From an uncultured Blautia sp. (lineage in GTDB: Bacteria > Bacillota > Clostridia > Lachnospirales > Lachnospiraceae): 14,831 nt of DNA. The notes under the pieces are model-generated. The model worked only from the letters and a program-made list of their open reading frames with translations. It was not told the origin of the DNA and ran no database searches. Location: the NCBI GenBank assembly GCA_900549015.1, contig URMH01000057.1, positions 1 through 14,831 of the forward strand, read 5' to 3'. Shown one piece after another: positions 1 to 6,980 of the stretch (position 1 is its first letter; each line of letters starts with the position of its first letter). The position numbers were made by a program, and so were the translations under genes.

Positions 1-53
1 AACGCGCGACCTTGCCAAGGTCGAGACCGCGGGTTCGAGCCCCGTCTATCGCT
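1..53 (+). tRNA. tRNA-Gly (GCC anticodon), 3' part
   Basis: Only the anticodon arm, variable loop, T arm and 3' acceptor strand are inside the window. The anticodon stem CGACC/GGTCG (7-11 with 19-23) closes a seven-base loop TTGCCAA, giving anticodon GCC at 14-16. The T arm is GCGGG-TTCGAGC-CCCGT (29-45). The 3' acceptor strand CTATCGC (46-52) is followed by T at 53, the discriminator normal for bacterial tRNA-Gly. CCA is not encoded and would be added after processing. A terminator follows within a few bases, so this tRNA is the last or only gene of its transcript. Confidence 0.93.
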
Positions 54-58
54 CTTAG

Positions 59-86
59 GGACTCTGAGATATCAGAGTCTTTTTTG
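59..86 (+). terminator. Rho-independent terminator of the tRNA
   Basis: A perfect 8-bp stem GACTCTGA (60-67) / TCAGAGTC (72-79) with a GATA loop is followed by a run of six T (80-85). It lies 6 bases after the tRNA end. Confidence 0.92.
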
Positions 87-93
87 ATTCACA

Positions 94-138
94 AAATACC
101 CTTATACAGAAATTTAACTGTGCTGTATAAGGGTATTT
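94..138 (-). terminator. Hairpin terminator after the 55-aa ORF (minus strand)
   Basis: A perfect 16-bp inverted repeat (94-109 with 123-138) encloses a 13-base loop, only 4 bases beyond the stop codon of the small minus-strand gene. Read on the minus strand the stem ends in ATTTTG, so the T-run is short. On the plus strand it is followed by CTGTTTATT. It probably ends the DUF378 transcript and may also block transcription from the tRNA side. Confidence 0.75.
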
Positions 139-142
139 CTGT

Positions 143-310
143 TTATTCCTTTTCTTTTAACTGATAGGCAACAAGTGCGATATTCCAGTAGCCCTGTTTA
201 TTAAGCTCGCGCTCACATTCGCTGATTTTCCGGCAGCAAATTTCAGAAATCTCTGCAATGGAAGCGTCTTCAAAAGAAATGGTTTTATTTGGTTTCTCTG
301 TATGTTCCAT
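143..310 (-). CDS. 55-aa small protein of unknown function
   Basis: This short gene begins MEHTEKPNKTISFEDASIA and ends in LKEKE. Its start codon overlaps the stop codon of the upstream DUF378 gene by one base (TGATG at 308-312), a sign of translational coupling. A strong hairpin sits just after its stop. The protein has no membrane segment or signal peptide. It is hydrophilic and largely acidic, probably helical, with a Cys-Cys pair at residues 25-26 and another Cys at 32. I do not recognise a family. The coupling and the following terminator argue that it is a real gene and not a chance ORF; its function is unknown but presumably linked to the DUF378 protein. Confidence 0.6.
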   Translation of the reverse strand: MEHTEKPNKTISFEDASIAEISEICCRKISECERELNKQGYWNIALVAYQLKEKE

Positions 311-525
311 CAGACTTCCTGCCTTTCGTCATTAACAAGACCGTAGAAGGTTAGAAGATAAATACCGCATAATCCCACAAGACCGTAAATAATTCTGGAA
401 AGCCAGCTCATGCTGCCGAAGATCATGGCTACAAGATTGAAATTAAAAAATCCGATAAGCCCCCAGTTGACAGCTCCGATGACTGCTACGGTAAGGGCAA
501 AATACTGAAAAAATTTATTTCCCAT
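310..525 (-). CDS. DUF378 family small membrane protein
   Basis: This 71-aa protein matches the DUF378 (YuzA-like) pattern: a first hydrophobic helix with AVNWGLIGFFNFNLVAMIFG at about residues 18-37, then a second helix with SRIIYGLVGLCGIYLL at about 43-58. The length is normal for the family. It is expected to be an integral cytoplasmic-membrane protein; no biochemical role is established for the family. The start is supported by AAAGGAG 9 bases upstream of the ATG. The downstream 55-aa gene overlaps its stop by one base. No clear promoter is visible in the 92-bp gap upstream, so it may depend partly on read-through from the DUF5067 gene past the hairpin at 581-609. Confidence 0.88.
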   Translation of the reverse strand: MGNKFFQYFALTVAVIGAVNWGLIGFFNFNLVAMIFGSMSWLSRIIYGLVGLCGIYLLTFYGLVNDERQEV

Positions 526-580
526 AAATCATTCTCCTTTCTGAGAAATAGTATTTCCTGAAAGAAGGAAAATATGTATA

Positions 581-609
581 ACAGCCTCCGTTTTTTTGAC
601 GGAGGCTGT
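581..609 (-). terminator. Strong hairpin after the DUF5067 gene
   Basis: A perfect 11-bp GC-rich stem, ACAGCCTCCGT (581-591) with its complement at 599-609, has a 7-base loop that reads AAAAAAA-rich on the minus strand. It lies 8 bases beyond the minus-strand stop codon. The minus strand after the stem reads TATACATATTTT, not a solid T-run, and the eight T residues fall before the stem. It may be an inefficient terminator or an mRNA-stabilising or processing hairpin that sets unequal levels of the flanking genes. Confidence 0.65.
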
Positions 610-617
610 AAAAAAAA

Positions 618-1691
618 CTATTTGATTTTGAGAATCTGAGAAGCTGTTTTTCCATCGTTGAATGTGAAGGTTTCGTTTGCTTTTAAGGTAACATCGCTCT
701 CATCGGAAAGGCTGAATACCTGGCATACATTCACTGTTTTTCCAGGTTCGATTTCCTTTATGAAATTGTCGACTGCGGAATCGTTTGCCTCGGGAATGGA
801 GGCGTCGCAGACTTTCCCATTCTGATAAGCCTGGATATTTACGTCCACCATTGCACTGGAAGAATCGGAACCGTTGTTTGTATAATCATAATATACAAGA
901 AGACACGGTTTTCCGGCAAAATCTTTTCCAACACGGTGCTGCGTATAATGGATGGTAAACTTATCGGTTTCCATGTCAATGGTGTCTGTATCAGACGGTG
1001 CGGGAACAGCGTCTACAGTATTTTCCTGTATGTTTCCGGAAAGAGAGTTTTCCAGCTCTTTCGCTACGCTCTGGAAATTGGCGGACATTACTTTTACAGT
1101 CTGGTCATCAAGAGAGGCGATTTTCCATTCGTTTCCTGCTTTGATCACCGGGTAAGTAATATCTGTTTCTGCAAATTTGTATTTTGTGCCGGCTGCTTTT
1201 TCCTTCATAATAGAAGCAAGTTTTTCATGTGCCTGGTCGGAAGACATGGATTCCTCAGAAAAGGCAGAGGATACCATCTGGCGGAGAAATTCGCTGATCG
1301 CCGCCTGATAAATTTCTGAGCCGTCTACATATTTAATGTGGGCAGTTACTTTTGCCGTCTGTCCGGAAAGATTAAATTTGTTCTCGGAAATCTCAAAGCT
1401 CATCTGCTGGTTCAGCTCCTGGAAAAAATCCATGTATACGGTATTGCGAAGGTCCACTGCGTCAAGTGCGGAAAGATCCTGGCTCTGCAGGTGTTTTTCC
1501 ATAAGAGAAAAGTCCATTTTCTGAACGCCGGCAAGGAACTGTTCTACTGATTTCTCTGCGTGAGAGCGCTCTGAAAAATAGTAGTATGCGAAGCCGCCTC
1601 CGGCTCCGAGAATAAGAATGAGAAGAAGGAGCAGAAGGCGAAGCTTCGTTTTCTTCTTTTTCCCTGTATTTTTTGTATTTTCTGTGCTCAT
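618..1691 (-). CDS. Membrane-anchored DUF5067 domain protein
   Basis: A 357-aa protein. After a lysine-rich cytoplasmic N-terminus (KKKKTK near residue 12) there is one strongly hydrophobic helix at about 18-39, with no lipobox cysteine, so it is a type II anchored extracellular protein. Residues about 45-215 form a helical region with repeated amphipathic segments, resembling DUF4878/lumazine-binding-type stalk domains in Clostridia. Residues about 235-350 match the DUF5067 pattern, with LLVYYDYTNNGSDSSSAMV and a PGKTVNVCQVFSL strand, predicted to be an Ig-like beta fold. The start is decided by an excellent AAGGAGG 6 bases before the ATG, and a promoter at 1738-1766 precedes it. Function is unknown. 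The domain is common in secreted lipoproteins of Firmicutes and may bind ligands or proteins at the surface. Confidence 0.82.
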   Translation of the reverse strand: MSTENTKNTGKKKKTKLRLLLLLLILILGAGGGFAYYYFSERSHAEKSVEQFLAGVQKMDFSLMEKHLQSQDLSALDAVDLRNTVYMDFFQELNQQMSFEISENKFNLSGQTAKVTAHIKYVDGSEIYQAAISEFLRQMVSSAFSEESMSSDQAHEKLASIMKEKAAGTKYKFAETDITYPVIKAGNEWKIASLDDQTVKVMSANFQSVAKELENSLSGNIQENTVDAVPAPSDTDTIDMETDKFTIHYTQHRVGKDFAGKPCLLVYYDYTNNGSDSSSAMVDVNIQAYQNGKVCDASIPEANDSAVDNFIKEIEPGKTVNVCQVFSLSDESDVTLKANETFTFNDGKTASQILKIK

Positions 1692-1737
1692 ATAGCCTCC
1701 TTAAAGAATGGTCAGTGCTGTTGCTTGTAACTCTATC

Positions 1738-1766
1738 AGTATATCAGAAGTCTATCTCATTGACAA
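1738..1766 (-). promoter_or_regulatory. Vegetative promoter for the DUF5067 gene
   Basis: On the minus strand, TTGTCA (1766-1761), a 17-base spacer and TATACT (1743-1738) form a near-consensus sigma-A promoter. Transcription would start near 1731, leaving about 40 bases of leader. Its -35 box occupies the same base pairs as the -35 box of the divergent hydrolase promoter. Confidence 0.8.
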
Positions 1767-1768
1767 TG
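1758..1768. promoter_or_regulatory. Palindrome shared by both divergent -35 boxes
   Basis: CATTGACAATG is a perfect inverted repeat around the A at 1763. Read either way it supplies a -35 box (TTGACA to the right, TTGTCA to the left). It could simply result from overlapping promoters or could also be a protein-binding site. Confidence 0.6.
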
Positions 1769-1788
1769 GGAATAACTGCCCCTATAAT
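1760..1788 (+). promoter_or_regulatory. Perfect-consensus sigma-A promoter for the hydrolase
   Basis: TTGACA (1760-1765), a 17-base spacer and TATAAT (1783-1788) match the sigma-A consensus at every position. The start site should be near 1795. This also rules out the longer hydrolase reading frame that begins upstream of the promoter. Confidence 0.92.
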
Positions 1789-1819
1789 AGATTCAAATAA
1801 AAAGACAGGAAGTGAAGAT

Positions 1820-2749
1820 ATGAATCGAAAATACGAAGGAAGTTTTGCTTCGGAACATGACGGACTTTTGATTTCTGTTCTTGGAGTTCTTCCCAGGGAA
1901 AAGCCATACAGAGGGGTGGTGCAGCTTGTGCATGGAATGGCGGAGCATAAGGAACGGTACCTGCCTTTTATGGAATATCTGGCAGACCACGGATATGCGG
2001 TGGTGATTCACGATCACAGAGGTCACGGGAAAAGTGTGAAAAGAAGGCATGACCTGGGCTATATGTACGGGGGCGGCGCAGAGGCGCTTCTTCAGGATAT
2101 AGAAACAGTGAACCGGAAATTAAGGGAGGATTTTCCGGGACTTCCACTTATCCTTTTTGGACACAGCATGGGTTCGCTTGCAGTGCGTGCATTTGCTTCA
2201 GAGCATGACAATTACATGGATATGCTGATTGTGTGCGGTTCCCCGAGTAAAAATCCGGCGAGACCTTTGGGAGAATTTATCGCCCGTTTTGAGAAAATAC
2301 TGTTTGGTTCAAAACATAAGAGTCGTGTTCTGGAAATGCTTTCTTTTGGAAGTTTTGCGGCACGCTTTGCAAAGGATAAAAAATGTAAGGCATGGGTCTG
2401 TGCAAATCCTGAGGCCGCAAAAGCATATGAGGAATCAGAACTTTGTGGATTTACCTTCACAGATGACGGATACCTTGCGCTGTTTCAGTTGATGAAAAAA
2501 GCGTACGATGTGAAGAGCTGGCATTGTACGTCTCCGGAAATGCCGATTTTATTTGTAAGTGGTTCGGATGATCCCTGCATGGGAAATGTGAGAAAGTTTT
2601 CAAATGCGGTGTGGGATATGAGGCGTGCCGGATATAGGGATGTAAAAGGAAAGCTTTATCCGGGAATGCGCCACGAGATTTTAAATGAAAAGGACAGGCA
2701 GAAGGTTTACCGGGACTTAACGGGATATATGCGAAAAAAAGGATTCTGA
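1820..2749 (+). CDS. Alpha/beta hydrolase, lysophospholipase / monoacylglycerol lipase type
   Basis: A 309-aa serine hydrolase of the Hydrolase_4 / S33-like family. The nucleophile elbow GHSMG has Ser at 116. The oxyanion-region motif LVHGMAEHKERY is at 36-47 and the family HDHRGHG motif at 64-70. The acid is Asp250 or Asp251 in SGSDDP, and the catalytic His is 285 in GMRHEIL. No signal peptide or membrane helix is seen, so it is cytoplasmic. The family cleaves acyl esters such as monoglycerides or lysophospholipids; the substrate here is not determinable. The ATG at 1820 is chosen because AGGAAGTG lies just upstream and because the promoter at 1760-1788 puts the transcript start near 1795. 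The in-frame upstream extension is therefore not transcribed as part of this mRNA. No convincing terminator follows, so some read-through into the ABC operon is possible. Confidence 0.9.
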   Translation: MNRKYEGSFASEHDGLLISVLGVLPREKPYRGVVQLVHGMAEHKERYLPFMEYLADHGYAVVIHDHRGHGKSVKRRHDLGYMYGGGAEALLQDIETVNRKLREDFPGLPLILFGHSMGSLAVRAFASEHDNYMDMLIVCGSPSKNPARPLGEFIARFEKILFGSKHKSRVLEMLSFGSFAARFAKDKKCKAWVCANPEAAKAYEESELCGFTFTDDGYLALFQLMKKAYDVKSWHCTSPEMPILFVSGSDDPCMGNVRKFSNAVWDMRRAGYRDVKGKLYPGMRHEILNEKDRQKVYRDLTGYMRKKGF

Positions 2750-2800
2750 GTTTAAAAAGACTCTTTTCCGGATATATATATAGTAAATGATAGTTATCTT

Positions 2801-2828
2801 TTGATTACCGCAACATTTATGATAAAAT
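2801..2828 (+). promoter_or_regulatory. Probable promoter of the lipoprotein-ABC-VanZ operon
   Basis: TTGATT (2801-2806), a 16-base spacer and TAAAAT (2823-2828) lie about 20 bases before the first start codon. The resulting leader is short, about 13 bases, but contains the AAAGGAG ribosome binding site. An AT-rich stretch with alternating TA at 2772-2782 lies just upstream. Confidence 0.6.
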
Positions 2829-2847
2829 CAGGAAAGGAGCAGCAGGT

Positions 2848-3030
2848 ATGCAGAAAAAAGGCTGGATTCTTTTTCTTATTCTTCTTTGTGTGGCATTTCT
2901 TGTAAGTTGTAAAGGAAAAGAAGATACAGAGACAGATAGAGGAGAACTGGTAAGAGTGGAAGCCCTTCAGGAAGATACGGGGCTTCCATTTCATGAAACA
3001 TATGAGTTTAGGAGACAGAAAGATTTATGA
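2848..3030 (+). CDS. Small lipoprotein (60 aa) leading the ABC operon
   Basis: The gene has a good AAAGGAG upstream. The N-terminus is a lipoprotein signal: Lys-Lys, a hydrophobic core, then LVSC with the lipidated Cys at residue 21. The mature part is only about 40 residues, charged and unfolded-looking (KGKEDTETDRGELVRVEALQ). The stop codon overlaps the start of the ABC gene (ATGA at 3027-3030), so exporter translation is probably coupled to it. It could be a surface accessory of the exporter, or mainly a regulatory leader ORF like the 54-aa bmrB ahead of bmrCD in Bacillus subtilis; a stem-loop near its 3' end (2957-2988) is compatible with the latter. I do not recognise a named family. Confidence 0.7.
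   Translation: MQKKGWILFLILLCVAFLVSCKGKEDTETDRGELVRVEALQEDTGLPFHETYEFRRQKDL
2957..2988 (+). promoter_or_regulatory. Stem-loop inside the lipoprotein ORF, possible attenuator
   Basis: TGGAAGCCC (2957-2965) pairs perfectly with GGGCTTCCA (2980-2988), and three further outward pairs are possible if G-U is allowed. The loop is 14 bases and only ATTTC follows, so as a terminator it would be weak. It ends 39 bases before the ABC start codon, within the last third of the small ORF, where ribosome position could open or close it. Confidence 0.4.
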
Positions 3031-4763
3031 AAAGATTGTTAAAATATCTGAAAGGATATGAAAAAGAGACGATTCTCGCACCACTTTTTAAAATGCTTGA
3101 GGCAACGTTTGAGCTGATCGTGCCTCTTGTAGTAGCGGGGATCGTAGATGTGGGAATTAAAAACAGAGATACGGAGTACATATGGAGAGCCTGTATTTTA
3201 ATGGTTGCATTAGGTCTTATCGGGCTTGTGTGTTCTCTCACTGCTCAGTATTTTTCCGCGAGAGCAGCAATGGGATTCAGTACAGGACTTCGAAAAGATA
3301 TGTTTTCTCATATAGGAAGGCTTTCTTATAAAGAGCTTGACAGGCTGGGAACGCCGACTCTGATCACCAGGATCACAAGCGATATTAATCAGGCGCAGGC
3401 GGGAGTGAATCTTGTGCTCAGGCTGTTTCTGCGCTCCCCCTTTATTGTGGCAGGGGCGGTTGTGATGGCCTTTACTATTAATGTAAAGGTTGCTGTGATT
3501 TTTGTAGTGGCAGTTCCTCTGATTTCTGTTGTGCTTTATGCCATTATGAAATGGACAGTGCCGATTTATAAGAAGGTACAGGCATCTCTCGATAAGATTT
3601 CTCTTCTTACAAGAGAAAACCACGTAGGTGTCCGCGTTGTCCGGGCTTTCGGAAGACAGAAAGAAGAGATGGCGGCTTTTTCGGAGACAAACAACGAGTA
3701 CACAAAAACGCAGATTACAGCGGGAAAAATTTCCGCTCTTTTAAATCCGGCGACCTGTGTGATCATGAACTTTGCAGTTATGGGAATTTTGTGGCTGGGA
3801 GGAAAAGAAGTCAACAGCGGAAATCTGACACAGGGAGATGTGGTGGCGCTTGTAAATTATATGTCCCAGATTCTCATTGCCCTTGTTGCCCTTGCAAATC
3901 TCATTGTGGCAGTGACAAAGGCGCTGGCTTCCGCAGGAAGGATCAACGAAGTATTCGATACATTGCCGGGACTTACAGATGAGGGCGCAAAAGAGCAGGC
4001 AGTAAGAGCAGGCGCGCCGGCTGTGGAGTTTTCAGATGTGACGTTCACTTATGAAGATGCAAAAGCGCCGTCTCTTTCCCATATCAGTTTTCAGGTAATG
4101 CCGGGAGAGACAGTTGGCATTATAGGAGGAACCGGCTGCGGAAAGTCTACTCTTGTAAATCTCATCGGGCGCTTTTACGATGTGCAGGAGGGAGAGGTGC
4201 GCGTAAATGGAAATCCGGTAAAGAATTATCCATTTTCGCAGCTTCGAAGAAAAGTGGGAATGGTTCCCCAGCAGGCAGTCTTGTTTAAAGGAACCATCAG
4301 AGAAAATATGAGATGGGGAAAGGAAGACGCCTCGGAAAAAGAAATTTTCCATGCGCTTTCTGTTGCCCAGGCAGAGGAATTTGTAAGGAAAAAACCGGAA
4401 GGCTTAAACACTATGATAAGCCAGGGCGGAACAAATCTTTCCGGAGGACAGAGACAGCGCCTTACCATTGCGAGAGCCCTTGTGGGAGAACCGGAAATCC
4501 TGATCCTTGACGACAGCGCGTCTGCCCTTGATTTTGCAACAGATGCGGCTCTTCGAAGGGCAATCAGAAAAGAAACCGGGAAGATGACGGTTTTCCTTGT
4601 TTCGCAGAGAGCGTCCTCTGTCCGCCAGGCAGATAAGATTCTTGTTCTGGACGATGGAGAACTTGCAGGCGTGGGAACCCATCAGCAGCTTTTTGAAAGC
4701 TGCCAGGTATACAGAGAAATCTGTCTTTCTCAGTTATCAGAAGAGGAGGTGGAAGGAAGATGA
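3027..4763 (+). CDS. ABC exporter subunit with degenerate ATP site (heterodimer partner A)
   Basis: A 578-aa half-transporter: a type IV exporter membrane domain with six helices (about residues 15-300) followed by a nucleotide-binding domain (about 332-570). Walker A is GGTGCGKST (367-375), the Q-loop is at Gln415/416, and the signature LSGGQ at 471-475 is canonical. The Walker B run ILILD (491-495) is followed by Asp496 instead of the catalytic Glu, and the H-loop His is replaced by Gln527 (VSQRAS). These changes mark the non-hydrolysing subunit of LmrCD/BmrCD/TM287-288-type heterodimers. Its intact signature should complete the active site of the next gene's product. Start and stop overlap the neighbours by 4 bases each (ATGA). 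The substrate is probably a drug, lipid or peptide and cannot be fixed from sequence. Confidence 0.93.
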   Translation: MKRLLKYLKGYEKETILAPLFKMLEATFELIVPLVVAGIVDVGIKNRDTEYIWRACILMVALGLIGLVCSLTAQYFSARAAMGFSTGLRKDMFSHIGRLSYKELDRLGTPTLITRITSDINQAQAGVNLVLRLFLRSPFIVAGAVVMAFTINVKVAVIFVVAVPLISVVLYAIMKWTVPIYKKVQASLDKISLLTRENHVGVRVVRAFGRQKEEMAAFSETNNEYTKTQITAGKISALLNPATCVIMNFAVMGILWLGGKEVNSGNLTQGDVVALVNYMSQILIALVALANLIVAVTKALASAGRINEVFDTLPGLTDEGAKEQAVRAGAPAVEFSDVTFTYEDAKAPSLSHISFQVMPGETVGIIGGTGCGKSTLVNLIGRFYDVQEGEVRVNGNPVKNYPFSQLRRKVGMVPQQAVLFKGTIRENMRWGKEDASEKEIFHALSVAQAEEFVRKKPEGLNTMISQGGTNLSGGQRQRLTIARALVGEPEILILDDSASALDFATDAALRRAIRKETGKMTVFLVSQRASSVRQADKILVLDDGELAGVGTHQQLFESCQVYREICLSQLSEEEVEGR

Positions 4764-6499
4764 AGCACAGAAAAACCATAAAGCGTGTTTTGGAATATAT
4801 TCGTCCCTATGGATTTAAAATTACAGAAATGCTAATCCTGGCAGTGATCACCGTCGCTTTTACCTTATATACTCCCATTTTGATCGGACGGGGAGTTGAT
4901 TATATCGTAGGTCCGGGAGAAGTATGGAGCGAAAAACTTTTAAAAATCCTTCTGCAGCTCGGTGTGGTCATTCTGGGAACTGCCGTTTCTCAGTGGCTTA
5001 TGAATCTTATCACAAATCAGGTCACATACCGCGTTGTGCAGGATATAAGAAGCCGTGCGTTTTCGCATCTGCAGGAAGTTCCGGTATCCTATATGGACGC
5101 CAGTCAGCCTGGAGATATTTTAAGTCGGATCGTAGCGGACGTCAGCCAGTTTTCCGACGGACTTTTAATGGGATTTACCCAGTTGTTTACAGGTGTGGTA
5201 ACAATTCTTGGAACAATCGGCTTTATGCTTTCCATCAGCGTGAAAATTTCGTTTCTTGTAATTGTACTGACGCCGGTTTCTCTTTTTGTGGCAAGCTTTA
5301 TTGCAGGAAGAACCTTCCGTATGTTTAAAGAGCAGTCGGAAAAGAGAGCGGAAATGACGTCTCTTGTGGAGGAGCTTGTAGGAAATCAGAAGCTTGTACA
5401 GGCGTTTCATTACGAGGAGAGAGCAGAGGAACGGTTTGGAAAAGTAAACGAGGAGCTTCGTGTATGCGGGATTAAGGCTTTATTCTTTTCTTCTATCACA
5501 AATCCTTCCACGCGTTTTGTAAACGGACTTGTGTACACAGGCGTTGGCATCATGGGAGCCTTTACGGTTCTTTCCGGAAGAATGACAGTGGGACAGCTTA
5601 CCAGCTTTTTAAATTACGCAAATCAGTATACAAAGCCGTTTAATGAAATTTCAGGAGTTGTGGCAGAACTTGAAAATGCCCTTGCCTGTGCAAATCGTAT
5701 TTTTGAGTTTATTGATACTCCGGCAGAGAAGCCGGACGGTAAAGATGCCGTTACAATGGAACAGGCAGAAGGAGAGGTAAAGCTTACTGATCTTTCCTTT
5801 TCCTATCAGCCGGAAGTTTCCCTTCTTCAGGACATTAACATTCAGGTGAAACCAGGTCAGAGAATTGCCATTGTAGGACCTACAGGATGCGGAAAAACAA
5901 CAATCATCAATCTGCTGATGCGTTTTTATGATCCGCAGAAGGGACAGATTACAGTAGATGGAACGCCTGCATTAAAGATTACAAGAGACAGCCTTCGCAA
6001 AAATTTCGGCATGGTTCTTCAGGATACCTGGCTGAAGGCGGGGACGATAAGAGAAAATATCGCATACGGAAAACCGGACGCCTCTCTTGAGGAGGTCATG
6101 GAGGCTGCAAAAAAAGCACACGCACACAGCTTTATAAGACGTATGCCAAAGGGATACGATACTGTAATTTCAGAGGGCGGGGGAAATATTTCCCAGGGAC
6201 AGAAGCAGCTTCTCTGTATCGCAAGGGTTATGCTGATGCGCCCGTCCGTTTTAATTCTTGATGAGGCGACTTCCTCTATTGATACCCGTACAGAAGTGAA
6301 GGTACAGAAAGCTTTTGAGGAGCTTATGGAGGGAAGGACAAGCTTTATTGTGGCGCACCGTCTTTCAACTATTCAGGAAGCGGATTTGATTCTTGTCATG
6401 AAAGATGGTAATATAATAGAACAGGGCAGACACCGGGAACTACTTGAGAAGAAGGGCTTTTACGCACATCTTTATGAAAGCCAGTTTGCAGTGTCCTGA
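4760..6499 (+). CDS. ABC exporter subunit with catalytic ATP site (heterodimer partner B)
   Basis: A 579-aa half-transporter with six membrane helices (about 20-305) and a nucleotide-binding domain (about 338-575). Walker A GPTGCGKTT is at 373-381, Gln421 is the Q-loop, Walker B LILDE has the catalytic Glu502, and the H-loop His533 is in VAHRLST. The signature is ISQGQ (477-481) instead of LSGGQ. Signature degeneracy here, with Walker B and H-loop loss in the partner, places all defects in one composite site and leaves the other complete, as expected of an obligate heterodimer. The ATG overlaps the partner's stop (ATGA, 4760-4763), with AGGTGGAAGG upstream. The gene is followed after 22 bases by a small membrane protein gene in the same operon. 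Confidence 0.94.
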   Translation: MKHRKTIKRVLEYIRPYGFKITEMLILAVITVAFTLYTPILIGRGVDYIVGPGEVWSEKLLKILLQLGVVILGTAVSQWLMNLITNQVTYRVVQDIRSRAFSHLQEVPVSYMDASQPGDILSRIVADVSQFSDGLLMGFTQLFTGVVTILGTIGFMLSISVKISFLVIVLTPVSLFVASFIAGRTFRMFKEQSEKRAEMTSLVEELVGNQKLVQAFHYEERAEERFGKVNEELRVCGIKALFFSSITNPSTRFVNGLVYTGVGIMGAFTVLSGRMTVGQLTSFLNYANQYTKPFNEISGVVAELENALACANRIFEFIDTPAEKPDGKDAVTMEQAEGEVKLTDLSFSYQPEVSLLQDINIQVKPGQRIAIVGPTGCGKTTIINLLMRFYDPQKGQITVDGTPALKITRDSLRKNFGMVLQDTWLKAGTIRENIAYGKPDASLEEVMEAAKKAHAHSFIRRMPKGYDTVISEGGGNISQGQKQLLCIARVMLMRPSVLILDEATSSIDTRTEVKVQKAFEELMEGRTSFIVAHRLSTIQEADLILVMKDGNIIEQGRHRELLEKKGFYAHLYESQFAVS

Positions 6500-6521
6500 A
6501 TAAAGAAAGACAGGAGAAAAA

Positions 6522-6977
6522 ATGGAAGAAAATAAGAAAGAAGAAACAAAGGAGACACAGAAAAAGAAAAAACTGTGGGAAATGATTCCTGTTCGAAGCT
6601 GTATGTTTATGAGCCTTGGCGGACTTTATATTCTGTATATGGGATACCGCCTCTGTAAAAACGTTATAAACGGAGTAGACGGCGGAGGCATTGGATTTTT
6701 TATTGTGGGCGCTGTATTTCTTATTGTGGGAGCAGGAATGCTTTATGTAGGGATCCGAGGAGTCCTGGCAGACGATAAGAAACAGAAGGCGGAAGCGGCG
6801 GCTCTGAAAGAGGCGGAAAAGGCTGAGAAAACAGAAGAACTTTCTGAAAAAGAAGAGCCGGAGAAGGAAATGGCAAACGCAGAGGAAGGGAAGAAAACAA
6901 CAGGGAAAATGTCCATAAAGGACAGAGCAAATCTGGCAGGAAGACTTGCGGAAGAAGAGTCGGAAGAGGAAGTCTGA
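6522..6977 (+). CDS. Two-helix membrane protein with charged tail, unknown function
   Basis: A 151-aa protein with three parts: a Lys/Glu-rich N-terminus (1-20), two hydrophobic segments (about 27-46 and 57-80) separated by a short glycine-rich turn (NGVDGGGIG), and a long Ala/Glu/Lys-rich tail (about 84-151), predicted helical and probably cytoplasmic. An AGGAG lies before the ATG. It sits 22 bases after the ABC subunit and 3 bases before the VanZ gene, so it belongs to the same transcript. I do not recognise a family. The charged tail suggests an adaptor or scaffold, but this is inference. The near-repetitive acidic and basic residues make database hits unreliable. Confidence 0.78.
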   Translation: MEENKKEETKETQKKKKLWEMIPVRSCMFMSLGGLYILYMGYRLCKNVINGVDGGGIGFFIVGAVFLIVGAGMLYVGIRGVLADDKKQKAEAAALKEAEKAEKTEELSEKEEPEKEMANAEEGKKTTGKMSIKDRANLAGRLAEEESEEEV

Positions 6978-6980
6978 TAT

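Noticed and set aside
936..1550. Plus-strand ORFs opposite the DUF5067 gene
   Set aside because: They have no ribosome binding site or recognisable domain and are covered by a well-supported minus-strand gene.
1673..1819. Upstream in-frame extension of the alpha/beta hydrolase
   Set aside because: It would start before a perfect consensus promoter (1760-1788); the ATG at 1820 has a ribosome binding site and gives the usual family N-terminus.
2772..2782. Alternating AT run upstream of the ABC operon
   Set aside because: It is too short to call a repeat feature; noted only as AT-rich promoter-upstream DNA.
3210..4779. Antisense ORFs within the ABC transporter genes
   Set aside because: They are shadows of two strongly supported coding frames and contain no recognisable domains.
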